Below, in pieces: positions 1 through 10,479 of a DNA stretch of 64,000 nt. Below the pieces are notes generated by a model, which saw only the letters and a list, made by a program, of their open reading frames with translations, made no database searches and was not told the origin of the DNA. A program made the translations under genes and the position numbers. The DNA is taken from positions 14,181,558 to 14,245,557 of the forward strand of contig CM070576.1 in assembly GCA_036346355.1 (NCBI GenBank). The letters are read 5' to 3'. Source of the DNA: Rhipidocladum racemiflorum. Lineage: Eukaryota > Streptophyta > Magnoliopsida > Poales > Poaceae. Each line of letters begins with the position of its first letter. The stretch's first letter is position 1.

Positions 1-732
1 CAGCACTTTTGAAGCCGAATATCATTACACCCATTCAAAAAACCGTAAAGCCCCATGGCACCTGAAAGTGGTCTTGTGAATATAAAACCCGACCATAAAT
101 ATCTGATTGTAACGGTGTTCCCCATTGAGGAAGGCGATAATTTTATTTTACGATGTAGCATCAATAAGCATATCGAGTATTGTCATTGGGTATTCATCCT
201 TAGTTGTCGCTTTGTTCAAATCTCTAAAATCGACATAAATCCACAGTTTACCATTCTTTTTCATCACATGAATGATATTAGAGACCCACTCAGCATGTCG
301 ACAAGGCTTAATAAACTTGGTTTCTAACAATCGCTCCATTTGTTCTTTTATCCTATCATATATGGCTGAATTAAATCGTTTAGGAGATTGTTTAAGCAAT
401 AGATAACACAGTTTAATTAGTACCCGATGTTCAACAAACTGTCTTCTTAAACTAGGCATCTCATGATACTCCCAAGCAAAACAATCTTTATAATTTTTTA
501 ACAAGCTGACCAACTTTATCTTATATTCAGTGGCTAATTTTGAACTAACAAAAGTTGGTCTTTTTCTATCACCATCGCCTATGTCCACTTCCTCTAGTAG
601 ATCTAAAGACGTAAAACCTTGACCAAACCTTTTGGTATCTTCAAAATCCTCCATGGCTTCACAGCTATCCGTTGTTTGCTGATATCGCTGCATTTTATCA
701 TGTAAAACTTTTACTGCCGATTTGGGCTCCAT
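1..732 (-). pseudogene. Tat-type reverse transcriptase fragment (dead)
   Basis: Translation of 148-732 gives about 194 residues of a gypsy reverse transcriptase N-terminal part, with the family phrase 'CFAWEYHEMP', then 'KKNGKLWIYVDFRDLNKAT' and 'YPMTILDMLIDATS'. A stop codon (148-150) follows at once. The frame then continues toward the window edge with a motif reading FLNG at 121-132 where the catalytic FLDG aspartate is expected. The D-to-N change and the stop show the enzyme is inactive. Tat lineage is my reading of the CFAWEY and DMLIDA phrases; the Ty3/gypsy assignment itself is secure. Confidence 0.85.
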
Positions 733-945
733 CGATGTAAAATTTCACTCGTCCGATCAAATGTGCTTAGCTTCACGCTGATCGGACTTACACCTGATTG
801 GATGATACGTATAAAATCATAGTCTGGAAGTGCTCTGCCCGATATACACTTGGCCCCCACATGTTGCCAATTGGCCTCTAGACTGGGCATGGCTATATGA
901 GCCTAAGTGTCGAAACCCGGCCACTTCAACTTGATCACCATTCCA

Positions 946-1194
946 CTAGATCAACTTTTGATGCATAGTTGATAGAATACAGCAGTTAGCATGTATCCAA
1001 TCTCTGCCAAGTAGGACACTATAGCTCCCTTTAGCATCGACTACGAAGAAAGCTATCCGCAAAGTTTTATTACCGATAATACGCTTTGTCACCATGACCC
1101 CTCTAGCTTCTATGGGATCTCTGGTGAAGTCGTTCAGCACCATATTGGTTTTGACAAGATCCTCATCAGATTTACCCAACTTCTTACAAGTCAA
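946..1194 (-). pseudogene. gypsy aspartic-protease region fragment
   Basis: An 82-residue stretch contains 'FFVVDAKGSYSVLLGRDWIH' followed by 'STMHQKLI', the C-terminal side of a retroviral-type protease domain as found in Tat elements just before RT. The same segment occurs in the second copy near 19177-19446 ('IPSTMHHKLVQW'). The upstream catalytic DTG part is not in an open frame. It is part of element A and is not expected to make a product. Confidence 0.7.
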
Positions 1195-2549
1195 TTACGG
1201 CATCAAGTTAACAGTTGTGCCACCATCCACCAACATTTTGGTACAAAGGCTTAAGATGTCGATGATTATCTTTAGGTTTCTCAAACACAGCGTCCTACGA
1301 ACCAATACAGAGCTGAGCACATGATTCCTCGTTCAATTGCATGCGAACATTGAAATCAGCTGGCAAAGCGAAAACCATGTTGATGTCCATCGGTGGTGGT
1401 GTCTCATTGTGGACAATCGGAGAATCCAAATTGTCGGCTGAGTCAGACTCTTCGAACAATCTCCTTCTTCATCTACTATTGTTTAATTGGATAAAGTTCG
1501 GTAAATGTTCGTCCCTCTTGTTCTCTTTGTTAGCTTCTCTCAACTCTTGAGTCTGAGACACAGCCAACACCATTGGGATTTCTTGAGGCCTTGAGGACAC
1601 CACCTAGGCATCGATTCAATCAGTTTTTGTATTTTGCTGATTAAATGTGGGGGCTCTAGTCCTATAACAGTTAATTGAGTTATTACTATTGCGTCGGTTT
1701 GGGAATTAGCGCAACTCGTAAGATTCCTAATCATTTTTCCAAAACCGTACCCAGATTGACGCCAATCAATCGGCCACGACCATACTTGCTAGCGATCATA
1801 TGCCAAGCTGGTTGATTCAATCCAAGCTTCCATAAATATGATCCTGTGCTAGTTCCCTGGATCAGTAGCCTAGCACCACATATTCTTTCTAGAGGAGTGC
1901 AAGAGTTCACATACACAACCATAAAAGGTAGTTATATTAGGAGGGTTATAATTATTACAACTAGTTCGAGTTTATAGTTTAGGCCCACCAGCCAGATACA
2001 TCACAAAAGAAAAGAAATCGAAATAGCGGCGTAGCAATACTGATGTGCCCTCCACCCCAGAGGCAACCGACCGGGGTAAGGCCCAGCTAGCCATCGAGAG
2101 CGTTGTTCAGACCCGGTTAATGGGACTTAGAGATGGCAACGGGGACCCGAAACCCGAAACCAGCGGGTATTTACTCTCTGAGGGTCCGGGGATGGACTAT
2201 TTTTCCTACCCGTGGGTTTATTACCGGGCAAAATTTAGTACCGTGGGTAGGCGAATGCAGTGCATTCTACTATTACCGTACCCGTTCACCCGTGGGTGCA
2301 GTCTATAAGTCAATGTTTAGTTTGTTCAACATGACTTTGCATAGTAGTACATTGTGCGTGCTCAAATAGTACTTGCATTTTAATGTAACATGTATGTTCT
2401 AGCCAACCTGGCATCACGGCTACTAAACAATACATGTTAATTTGTATATTGCTGCAGTGAAGCCCTCTAACCAACCACGCTTGAAGTCTAACAATGAGAT
2501 AAGCGCCCTTTGCGCCAAGGGCATAATTCGGGAACATGTAGGTTGAATC

Positions 2550-2896
2550 TGTCACGGCTTAGGATCGCGAAGTGCTTGGAAGAAGTTCGAGAAGAAGATG
2601 GCATTGGCTACAACGACGGTGAGTTTGACAAGCGGCATTACAGTGAATAGTAATTACATACAGCAATTACCGGCGATGGATTAATACAAAGTAACTTTAC
2701 ATTGAGTTAGTTAAGATTCGGGTATATATACCCATGTAACAGACAAGGGAAATCAGACATGAAAAAAAGAAATGAAAAACTTATTCCTCTGGATTTCTCT
2801 GCTCTCTGCTTCTTTCTTCTTTCCCACGACCAACTTTCCCCTTTCTCTGTTCTTGATTTCTTCCGATTTGCTCTTCATCTACCTGTGGTCGTGACA
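2550..2896 (+). repeat. 5' LTR of the Reina-like element
   Basis: A 347-bp LTR starting TGTCACGG and ending CGTGACA, with 5-bp inverted ends TGTCA/TGACA. A TATATATA box lies at 2723-2730. It differs from the 349-bp 3' LTR by a modest number of substitutions and short indels, so insertion is fairly old but well preserved. Confidence 0.93.
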
Positions 2897-2899
2897 ATC

Positions 2900-2911
2900 T
2901 GGTATCAGAGC
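2900..2911 (+). promoter_or_regulatory. Primer-binding site, initiator tRNA-Met
   Basis: TGGTATCAGAGC, three bases after the 5' LTR, is the standard plant retrotransposon complement to the 3' end of initiator methionine tRNA. It fixes the element orientation as plus. Confidence 0.95.
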
Positions 2912-3368
2912 TCGGCTGCGATCGTCTGGGTGGTTGGGAACGTCTGGTATCGATCGAACCGAAAGTGGTTCCCGTAAAATCCCAATCTCCAGCGACTGCT
3001 GTTCGGCGATCTGTTCGGCGACTTCAGCGCTTGCAATCCTGTGGGTCTTCCCGGGCTTCTCCGCTCGGCTAACTCGGCCGATTCGCCTCGACGCCAGCCG
3101 TCAGACGTCATCCTCTGGGTCTGCGCCGACGCTGCCTTTATCTCGACCTGCGACTCTGACCCAGCGGCGCCGATTACATAGCGCACCGGCCTGCGCCGGT
3201 CGCCGTCTCATCCATCGGCGACGCGTGGAGGAGAGGCGCGACGTCTCGGTTGGTGGCCATTTGGACTCGGCAGCCCGAATCGGTTAGGAGCGCTCACCGC
3301 TTTGGCCTTGGTCGTCAGGGAAGCGATGGGATCGATAAGCGGAAAGATCGAAGGAACATCGGTGGGCA

Positions 3369-4230
3369 TTGAGGAGACCCTTGATCTCCTATTACGCTCG
3401 GATTGAAGCGATAGATGTCACGCATAACAGCAACTTGTGGCGCGGTGAGATCCACGGCCGAGCGGTGGAGCAAATTACAAAGGATTATCGATTGATGGCG
3501 AAGCGATTGGATGCTACGGGCGAGGCGGTGGCGAGGTTGTCGATGGAGCGGGTAATGGAAGTCGATGAGGCGGAGATGGTTCGGCGATGGCGAAGGCGGT
3601 ATTCACACCAGCGCCGCCGGAATTGTGGAGAAGAGCAGACGAAGAACCTACAGCATCCTTGCGTGCCACGAGTTCGATCGGGGTGTCTTACGAGCTCGAG
3701 TTCACATTGTCGCCAATCAAAGGAGATGGGAGGTATGATGAGAAATCTAATGCCCAAGATCACGTTCCCTCGTTTTGATGGAGAAGGATCAAGGATATGG
3801 AAGAATAAATGTATCGATTACTTTGGCATATTCAATATCCCAGAAGCCTTGTGGGTGATCTCGGCCACTCTGCACATGGAGGGACAGGCAGCGAAGTGGT
3901 TGCGAGGCCTACAAAAGAAAGCGAGGTGGGTGGCTGGGACCAGTTCATGGCCGTAGTGGAAAGGCAGTTTGGAGCCTTTGATCATTGGAAATCATTGGAA
4001 GAACTCCAAGATCTTAAACAGACCAAATCAGTGAAAGAGTATCAGAGGCAATCTGAAGAAGCCATGGTTGCTGCATTGGAGGTGTTCGATGAATTGCCTG
4101 TCAAGGATGTGGTGTGGGATGAGACATCACATGACCTCGACTCTCACGATGGCATATTGCAGCAGCTAGCTCAGGGCAGAGAGCACTTGGATGGCAGAAA
4201 CAGGAAGCTAAGTGTCGAGCCAATCACCGA
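3369..4230 (+). pseudogene. gypsy gag (frameshifted)
   Basis: The frame from 3369 ends with a typical plant gypsy Gag core: 'PKITFPRFDGEG', 'CIDYFGIFNIPEALW', then 'HMEGQAAKWLRGLQ' (about 3750-3915). After a one-base shift near 3915 the next frame continues 'GWDQFMAVVERQFGAFD' and 'LKQTKSVKEYQRQSEEAM' (to about 4065). Gag forms the cytoplasmic particle. No CCHC knuckle is visible before foreign sequence begins. The 5' boundary is uncertain: 2912-3368 is GC-rich leader, and translations of it resemble nothing I know. Confidence 0.8.
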
Positions 4231-4299
4231 TGATGTGATCACCCAAGTCGGCAGCTCGTCTTTGTTCATAGAGTCCGACATGGACGTTGTCGGCTTGAT

Positions 4300-4656
4300 G
4301 TGTGTGAGGGTAGGCTTGATAACGAGGAGATGAAGATCTTAGATATTGAGCTCCAGAACACTGCCACCCAGAACTTCCACTTCTCTGGCAGTGGTAATAG
4401 CGGAACACCAATTAAATTCTGGAATCCAAAGTACCTATCAATGCTCAACCACCGGAGGTTTTACATCCCGGAAACCTATCCTGAGTTGGGTAAGGTGGTA
4501 TTTCTTGATGATGACATTGTTGTTCAGAAGGACTTATCAGAATTGTTTACTATCAACCTCAATGGTAATGTTATGGGGGCTGTAGAGACTTGCATGGAGA
4601 CACTCCATTGGTTTCATAAGTATCTTACTCTTGTTCGCATTTTAACTCTAAAATGA
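4300..4656 (+). pseudogene. Captured fragment of a GT8 galacturonosyltransferase (GAUT type)
   Basis: About 105 residues match the catalytic core of plant GAUT/GT8 enzymes, Golgi pectin-synthesis glycosyltransferases. 'NPKYLSMLNH', 'RFYIPETYPELGK', 'FLDDDIVVQKDLSELF' and 'GAVETC' occur in family order. The DDD at 4507-4515 is the metal/UDP-binding DxD motif. The match stops after 'FHKYL' (about 4627), next to a possible splice donor GTATCT, and the frame reads on into unrelated sequence. The N-terminal membrane anchor and the remaining catalytic part are absent, so this is a transduced piece and not a functional enzyme. Identification as GT8/GAUT is confident; the GAUT clade is not resolved. 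Confidence 0.9.
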
Positions 4657-4954
4657 ACTATGGACATATTGAGGAGGTACATGCTTTGCCAAGGAGTGCG
4701 GAAGCCATATGTCATTGTTTTGTTGGAGTCAATGGAGTTAGCGAGTGATTGACACCATGAGCAAGGTAATTCTATTCAAGGAAGTTAATAATGTGAATTC
4801 AACTAACCTAATTCAGATAGCAAGGATAGTGTCTCTTAAAAGGCCTTGGGATCGGGTGTTCAGCAATTCTCCACTATTACCTTACAAGAATATGTGGATC
4901 GATTATCTGAATTGCGGGGATCAAGTTCCTCCATTTCCTTGAGAGACAAGCGTG

Positions 4955-5360
4955 TCAATTATTGAAGAAGAAGCGAGGTCATCTGTGAGTGAGATATTTG
5001 AGAGATTTGACTTCCAACCAATAGTGGTGCTAGCCTCGGCCAGGTTCATCGGACATGCACGAATGGCCAGGAAGTTGTCATCAAAGTGCAAAGATGCAGG
5101 TGAAAGATCTATTTGACAATGATCTGAAGAATTTAAGGAATGTCCTTGAGAATGCCTCGAGAAAGTGGATCAAAGTCGAGATGACACCAAGAGAGCGGGT
5201 TGCTATCGATGATGAATTTGCATCTGTGTTATATCGAGGAAATAGACTATACAAAGGAAGCATTTAATGCTTTGAAGAATTTTACGAGAACTTCAAAAAA
5301 AAACATGGATTGTGTGCAAGTTCGAGGAAATTTCTTGGGAGTATACTACACCTCGATGGA
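4955..5360 (+). pseudogene. Captured fragment of an ABC1/UbiB-family kinase
   Basis: Read across three frames, conserved ABC1K segments appear in the right order: 'ASLGQVHR' (5029-5052, the alanine-rich nucleotide-binding loop plus conserved GQVHR), 'GQEVVIKVQR' (includes the invariant lysine), 'DLFDNDLKNLR' (5106-5138), 'EIDYTKEA' (5239-5262) and 'EISWEYTTPR' (5327-5356). ABC1/UbiB proteins are atypical kinases of plastids and mitochondria linked to quinone metabolism. The frame changes at least twice, so it is a relic. Sequence between the motifs continues the same homology. It lies about 330 bp downstream of the GT8 piece in the same orientation. Confidence 0.85.
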
Positions 5361-5640
5361 TGTGACGGATGCTCTCTTTTTGAAAGAGCTTGAACCTGAA
5401 CACGAAAGGATTCATTCACCAATGCACGAAGCATTTGTGCGATTGGTTACTTCATTTGTCCCAAGCATTCTTGACAAATGTGTTCGATGATATACAGACA
5501 GGTCATGGGTGGCAAGCGTCATGGACACAGTACTACTTTTGTTGGAAGTGCTTACCATGAGTGTGTGCAATCAAGTCTCGGGTGAAAAGCTTGCAAGGTA
5601 TGACTAACAGACTAGTGCATTCTCACATTTCTCCATGTAA
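5361..5640 (+). other. Unassigned coding-like segment next to the captured kinase
   Basis: After the ABC1K homology stops, a frame continues with 'ALFLKELEPEHERIHSPMHEAFVRLV' in two runs ('ALFLKELEPEHERIH', 'SPMHEAFVRLV') until a stop at 5488. I do not recognise it. Its composition looks protein-coding, so it may be a third captured fragment or the original element's own 3' sequence. 5641-5785 shows nothing I can name. Confidence 0.4.
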
Positions 5641-5785
5641 GTGCAAAGAAGGCATAGTTCTTTCCTGGAGGAGGATAAATTAGTCATGATGAAAGCACCA
5701 AAGTTGAATCAGCTACATGGGAAGACCTGAATGTGCTATACAAGATGTTCCCGAATCACGGTTGCTTGGGGTCAAGCAACATCTT

Positions 5786-5797
5786 GAGAGGGAATAA
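5786..5797 (+). promoter_or_regulatory. Polypurine tract
   Basis: GAGAGGGAATAA sits directly before the 3' LTR, where plus-strand DNA synthesis is primed. It confirms the LTR boundary at 5798. Confidence 0.8.
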
Positions 5798-6146
5798 TGT
5801 CACGGCTTAGGATCGCGGAAGTCTTGGAAGAAGTTCGAGAAGAAGATGGCATTGGCTACAGCGGACGGTGAGTTTGACAAGCGGCATTACAGCAAATAGT
5901 AATTACATACAGCAATTACCGGCGATGGATTAATACAAAGTAACTTTACATTGAGTTAGTTAAGATTCGGGTATATATACCCATGTAACGAACAAGGAAA
6001 TCAGACATGAAAAAAAGAAATGAAAAACTTATTCCTCTGGATTTCTCTGCTCTTTGCTTTTTTCTTCTTTCCCACGACCAACTTTCCCCTTTCTCTGTTC
6101 TTGATTTCTTCCGATTTGCTCTTTATCTACACGTAATTGCGTGACA
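5798..6146 (+). repeat. 3' LTR of the Reina-like element
   Basis: A 349-bp copy of the LTR at 2550-2896, starting TGTCACGG and ending GTGACA, followed by the GAATC target duplication. The two LTRs differ mainly by single-base changes and 1-3-bp indels. Confidence 0.93.
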
Positions 6147-6471
6147 GAATCATTGTCTTAATTGCAATCAATCATTCAAACAGTCAGTTGAATGTCAGCG
6201 GTATTAATATACCTGGTTGAAAGGATTAGTTTTGTGCTAAGAAATTGTATACGCTATCTTTGAAAAGTGCGAAACGATTGAGTCTCCACATTTAGATTGC
6301 GGTGTGGGTTACCCGCGGAGTACCCGTACCCTTGCGGAGTGCAGGTAAGGGTAAATTTTGTACCCGCGTGCGGGTATGGGTATTGTAGCTGGTGAATTTT
6401 ACGAACACGGGTATGGGTACGGGGTGGTGATACCCGCCGGGTATATACCCGTTGCCATCTCTAATGGGACT

Positions 6472-8031
6472 CGCCGTCCGGATCACCTTCGCCTCCTCCT
6501 GTGCCTTCTACTTCTCACGTTTTCAATTAGGGAACGGTGAGTACACGTATGTACTAGCAAGACTTTAGTGTTTGCAAGTATAATAAAATGCAGGCTATGA
6601 CAATGAAGCAGGTTCCTACACTAGTTTCAATTAGCATGAAGCAGGATTTGTTTTCAATAGAATAATAATATTGAACCAATCCACAATTTACAAGAGCAAT
6701 TTGTAAGAAAGTAATTTGCAATAAGTATTCATACATCCATGATTCACATTCCATCCATCATATTGTCATATCCATTCACCAACCAAATTAACAACCCTTT
6801 ATTATAGAGGAATAGGTTCACCAATTCATTCCACAAAACATCAATCCAACCATTCCATGAATCCACTTCTTCCAATCCATTCAGTCCTCATAACTAATTC
6901 ACAAATGACCCAACCAGTTTTCCAAAACTAATTCCAATAAACCAAAACCAAAAGTCTATACGATAGTACTTTCCAAGATGCTCTTGACCGTGAGCAAGAC
7001 TAATTGATTAGACTTATTCTCTGCGAGATTGCACACTTTACCCACATGGCGCATTCTAGCAATCATGTCAACCATGCCCACGTGATCGTATCGTATCCAT
7101 TTTGCTAGGCTGTGTGAGGCCATTCCATTTGCAGCGTCTAGTCTCGCACCAGCCACAGTGATGTGCATTCCATTGCTATGGCGGGAGATCAGCCCAGCCA
7201 CAAAGTTCTTGTGATGGTTTACGGTTTTTGCCCCATCGTCTTTCGATCCATAGCAAGGTATACACCGTTGTACTGGAATACTCCATCCTCGATGCTCGGC
7301 GAGGGAGTTCCTAGAACAACACCAGTGCCTTTGGTGTCTGCCCATACTGATTTTGCCAGAATGCAGGGCTAGACTCTAACTCTTGTACTAGAGTTAAGGC
7401 TATCCCATACTAGCACATGTGGTTGCAGGGTTGGCTCTGTCCAATAATACCAAGTTTTAGTCCTTAGGGTGACTCGGGCGAGATGTTCCAACTATTCGAC
7501 TATGGCGACAGGAGTCGACGGTGGTACCCACCGGTACATATGATGGTCCCCCGACACATCGTCCTCCCCATAGCAAGCATCCACCAACAAATTCCAACTG
7601 CGTACCCATCACAATCGCAATAATCCATTGCCTGCTTTAGGGTCCAAAACACACGCTCCTTTTATTTTCCATTTTTACCAACATAACCATTTTCAATTAA
7701 ACCACCATTCCAAACTTAGTTTGTACCCAAAATGCGATTTTAATTGAATTGTACCATCGATCGAACCATCAACTTCATAACTACTACCTGGCTAAGCTTA
7801 TGCGGATACTATTCATATAACCCATTCAACACCTATTGTAGTTTCTGATCTTAACCTAGAGTTTGACAAAGTTCTCGTGTTCAAAAAGATTAAGGAAATC
7901 CATCAATTTGGGTTTTAACTACCAATCCCCACAATTTAGCAACTTTATAGAATATACACGCATGCATAATTGTTTTGGCAAAACGAAAATAAACTTTATG
8001 AATATGGGATCAATATGTTCAAGAGGTGCTT
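6472..8031 (-). other. Part of the large solo LTR, no gene
   Basis: Between the hAT and the inner solo LTR. It contains short blocks shared with the chromovirus LTR at 52.7-56.2 kb, around 7420-7470 (ACATGTGGTTGCA, then CCTTAGGGTGAC), supporting the LTR assignment. A 129-codon frame at 6956-7345 on the minus strand has no recognisable domain and I do not call it a gene. Confidence 0.55.
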
Positions 8032-8036
8032 GCCTA

Positions 8037-10474
8037 TGTAACACCCCGGCACCTAGTATGCCCAGAATGTCACCACAAAGAATAGAAATAACAACCAAAT
8101 AACATAATTAAGGACAAATTACAGCAACTACGCTAATGTTTTATACGAAATTTCGGCAGCATGTCCTCTGTTTTTCCATGGTTTTAAGCATCAACAATAA
8201 TAGCATAACAAGATAGCATAATGGGAGACAAAAATAACATGGCAATCCAGGATTTCAACATCAATTCAAGCCCAACACATAAATTTAATCGTCACATAAA
8301 CCAATAAGAAGTAAACGATCAATCATGACAACCAGCAGGGCAATGATTCCAAGGTTTAGCTAGATAAGATAACCATCACGACTATGGAAGAATGCGACAT
8401 TGATTAAATGAGTGATGCTAAGTGATATCGTGTGTCTAACTCCCTTTCCCACATCTGGGATTCAAGATACCTAAAAAACATAAACAACAAGCGTGAGTTC
8501 ATCACTCGACCAAAGTGTATTGCAATGGTACAAAACAATAACAATTCACATACATACTTTATGCCATTCACACATCATGAGAAACAACTCATAAACTTTT
8601 CATTTATGATCTAATTTATGCAATGCATGCAACATGTCTCTTAGCACATACCGGTATTCACCAGTGCACACCGTCGGTGTGCACCCTCTTTCCCTTCCAT
8701 CCCATGGAGGTGCCTACTCTTACTTACTCGCTCCCATTCACAACCGTGGATGGGACTCACTGAAGTAGGTTTTTGTGTTCACTATGTGCGAACACGAGAG
8801 GCCATATCGGCATGGAGTGCATCTTCCATTATGCATGCACATATGTCATAAATATGAATAAACTTGCATATAAACTCGATTTTGACAAGTGCATAACCAT
8901 CTAACCATTCATATTCATCATATCACTTGCAAGGATCAAACATGGCAACATAACACATGGATAACTATAGGGATAATTGGATATATGCCACTGCAGGAAC
9001 CGCTTATTCGAGATTTGCCATCGTTCCTTTGCTTTTTCGAACGATGCCATTATGAAGCCGTGCTTATTGAAATATGCCCTTTGCTTGTGTCGGTCACAAC
9101 GCGTGTCCGTCCACGATGGCAAATCTCGAATAAAGCGGTTCCTATAGTGGCATATATCCAGTGTCTGACGGGACACGTGTTGTGACGGACCACGGCGGTG
9201 GCATATTTGAATAAACGCGGTTTCATAATGGCATTGTTTGAAAAAGCAAAGAAAATGGCAAATCTCGAATAAGCGGTTCCTATAGTGGCATATATCCAAT
9301 TATCCCATAACTATAACATTGCGAAACAATGTGACCACCTAAGTCACCACCACTACAAATACACTTGCTTTCAACCTTGCGAGACGGAGGTGGCGAGATG
9401 TTGATAGCACTTCAGGAGTCACACCACTGCACATAGGTAATATACACTCAAAACATGCCCTCTAAACAACACAAGACCAATCAACAACATCGACTTTGCA
9501 ACCCACTCCTAAAACACGAAAAATAGCACTCTGTCCAAAGCGGGACCCGGCAGACTTGAAAAGACCATAACTTGAGGTTTAACTACTCCAAATCAAATGG
9601 CAGTACATTTTCTCGAACCTCGGAAAATTACCACCTTTTTCTAAGTATTCGCGAGCTGATTCGGCCTCTAAGATCCTCCTAATCTACTGATTGAACACAA
9701 TTGTACCATGCACATCCACAGATTGGATATCATTCGGTAAAATGACCATAACTTTTAAGCAGTTTGAAGCGAAATTTAGCGTTTTTAATGCCCAATTAAA
9801 GGAAATTCGATTACCTACAACTTTACTTAACAAGCAGACCCCTAGAAAATGAATCTAAAATTCTCTAAATCTACTTGAAAACAGATCTCTAATCTACAGA
9901 GCGAGCATAAACAGATCTAAACTTTTAAGTCTAACTAATCGCAGCACACCATTAGAGGCTAATAGCACCACAAACCCCCAATATAACATTACCTAATCCT
10001 TCCCAGAACACCCCAACAACATACCTCTTCTCGGCGAGATCAGCGAATCGACGAAGAACTTCTTCTCCGACCACGAACTTCCTCCAAAATCTTGGGATCC
10101 TCTCGGTTGACGGACTTCCCAATGGAGCCAGGATCAATGGAGGGAAGGTGTGGCAACAATGGAGGGAAGGAATCCTAGCTAGGGCTGGCTAGGAGTGGAG
10201 AGGAAGTGTAAGGCCAAAGGGAGGCGCCTGCAGTGGAGAGAGCGTGGGGCGGCTAGGGTTGGGAGGAGAGAGGCGGCTAGGGGGTGGGGCGCATGGGGGT
10301 GAGGAGGGATTAGGGTTGGCGGATTCCCCCACATGGGCCAAAATCCCAGCGAAGGCGCATAACTCAATACCCTTAGGCCCATACCCTCCCGGAAGAGCCG
10401 AAAACCTCGAAAAGCCCAAAAACACGGCCAAAATTCATCTGTAATGTCACAAAATCCCTCACAGTAATGTCATA
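8037..10474 (-). mobile_element. Second solo LTR, 2.4 kb, GCCTA target duplication
   Basis: Bounded by TGTAACACCCCGG (8037) and GTAATGTCATA (10474), with GCCTA at 8032-8036 and 10475-10479. On the minus strand it would begin TATGAC where TGTGAC is expected, one transition from canonical; an internal near-copy, GTAATGTCACA at 10441-10451, shows the unmutated form. Features include A-rich tracts, a GC-rich plus-strand G-run segment (10140-10320) and no open gag or pol. It is nested in the larger solo LTR and carries a Mutator-type element at 8970-9306. Confidence 0.7.
8970..9306. mobile_element. Small Mutator-type (MULE) element with 9-bp target duplication
   Basis: Long inverted repeats begin GGGATAATTGGATATATGCC (8970) and end with its complement (9306); similarity runs about 50 bp inward through the GGAACCGCTTATTCGAGA region. 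ATAACTATA flanks both ends (8961-8969, 9307-9315). Nine bases is the Mutator signature. There is no transposase. A third copy of the terminal module, truncated at its outer end, lies at about 9112-9162 in the same orientation as the right end. Confidence 0.92.
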
Positions 10475-10479
10475 GCCTA

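Larger units (their letters stand above)
1..1645 (-). mobile_element. Tat-type Ty3/gypsy element A, pol-side part
   Basis: This is the minus-strand protease and reverse transcriptase side of a Tat-lineage gypsy element that runs off the window start. It is interrupted at 1645 by a solo LTR with TTAAA target duplications and resumes at 12763. The join is supported by a second copy of the family at 17.5-22.8 kb: sequence left of 1645 plus sequence right of 12763 lines up with an uninterrupted stretch near 20.04-20.16 kb. The stretch 1195-1645 matches about 19.6-20.1 kb of that copy and looks like the gag-protease linker. All frames are broken. Confidence 0.8.
2550..6146 (+). mobile_element. Reina-like LTR retrotransposon carrying captured gene fragments
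   Basis: LTRs at 2550-2896 and 5798-6146 are flanked by GAATC at 2545-2549 and 6147-6151. A tRNA-iMet primer-binding site (TGGTATCAGAGC, 2900-2911) follows the left LTR, and a purine tract (5786-5797) precedes the right one. Inside are a gypsy gag and then, where pol should be, pieces of two cellular genes (GT8 glycosyltransferase and ABC1/UbiB kinase). No protease, RT or integrase is present, so it was mobilised in trans. The short LTRs, iMet site and gag type suggest the Reina chromovirus lineage. It is nested in the hAT element. Confidence 0.92.
2128..6463. mobile_element. Non-autonomous hAT element with 8-bp target duplication
   Basis: Perfect 16-bp terminal inverted repeats, TAGAGATGGCAACGGG at 2128 and its complement ending at 6463, are flanked by ATGGGACT at 2120-2127 and 6464-6471. 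An 8-bp duplication is diagnostic of hAT. Subterminal sequence is rich in CCCG/GGGTA motifs (2150-2290 and 6300-6450). Without the retrotransposon nested inside, the element is only about 0.73 kb and has no transposase, so it must have moved in trans. Confidence 0.93.

Noticed and set aside
6956..7345. 129-codon minus-strand frame
   Set aside because: Lies in the large solo LTR, starts in a non-genic context and shows no domain.
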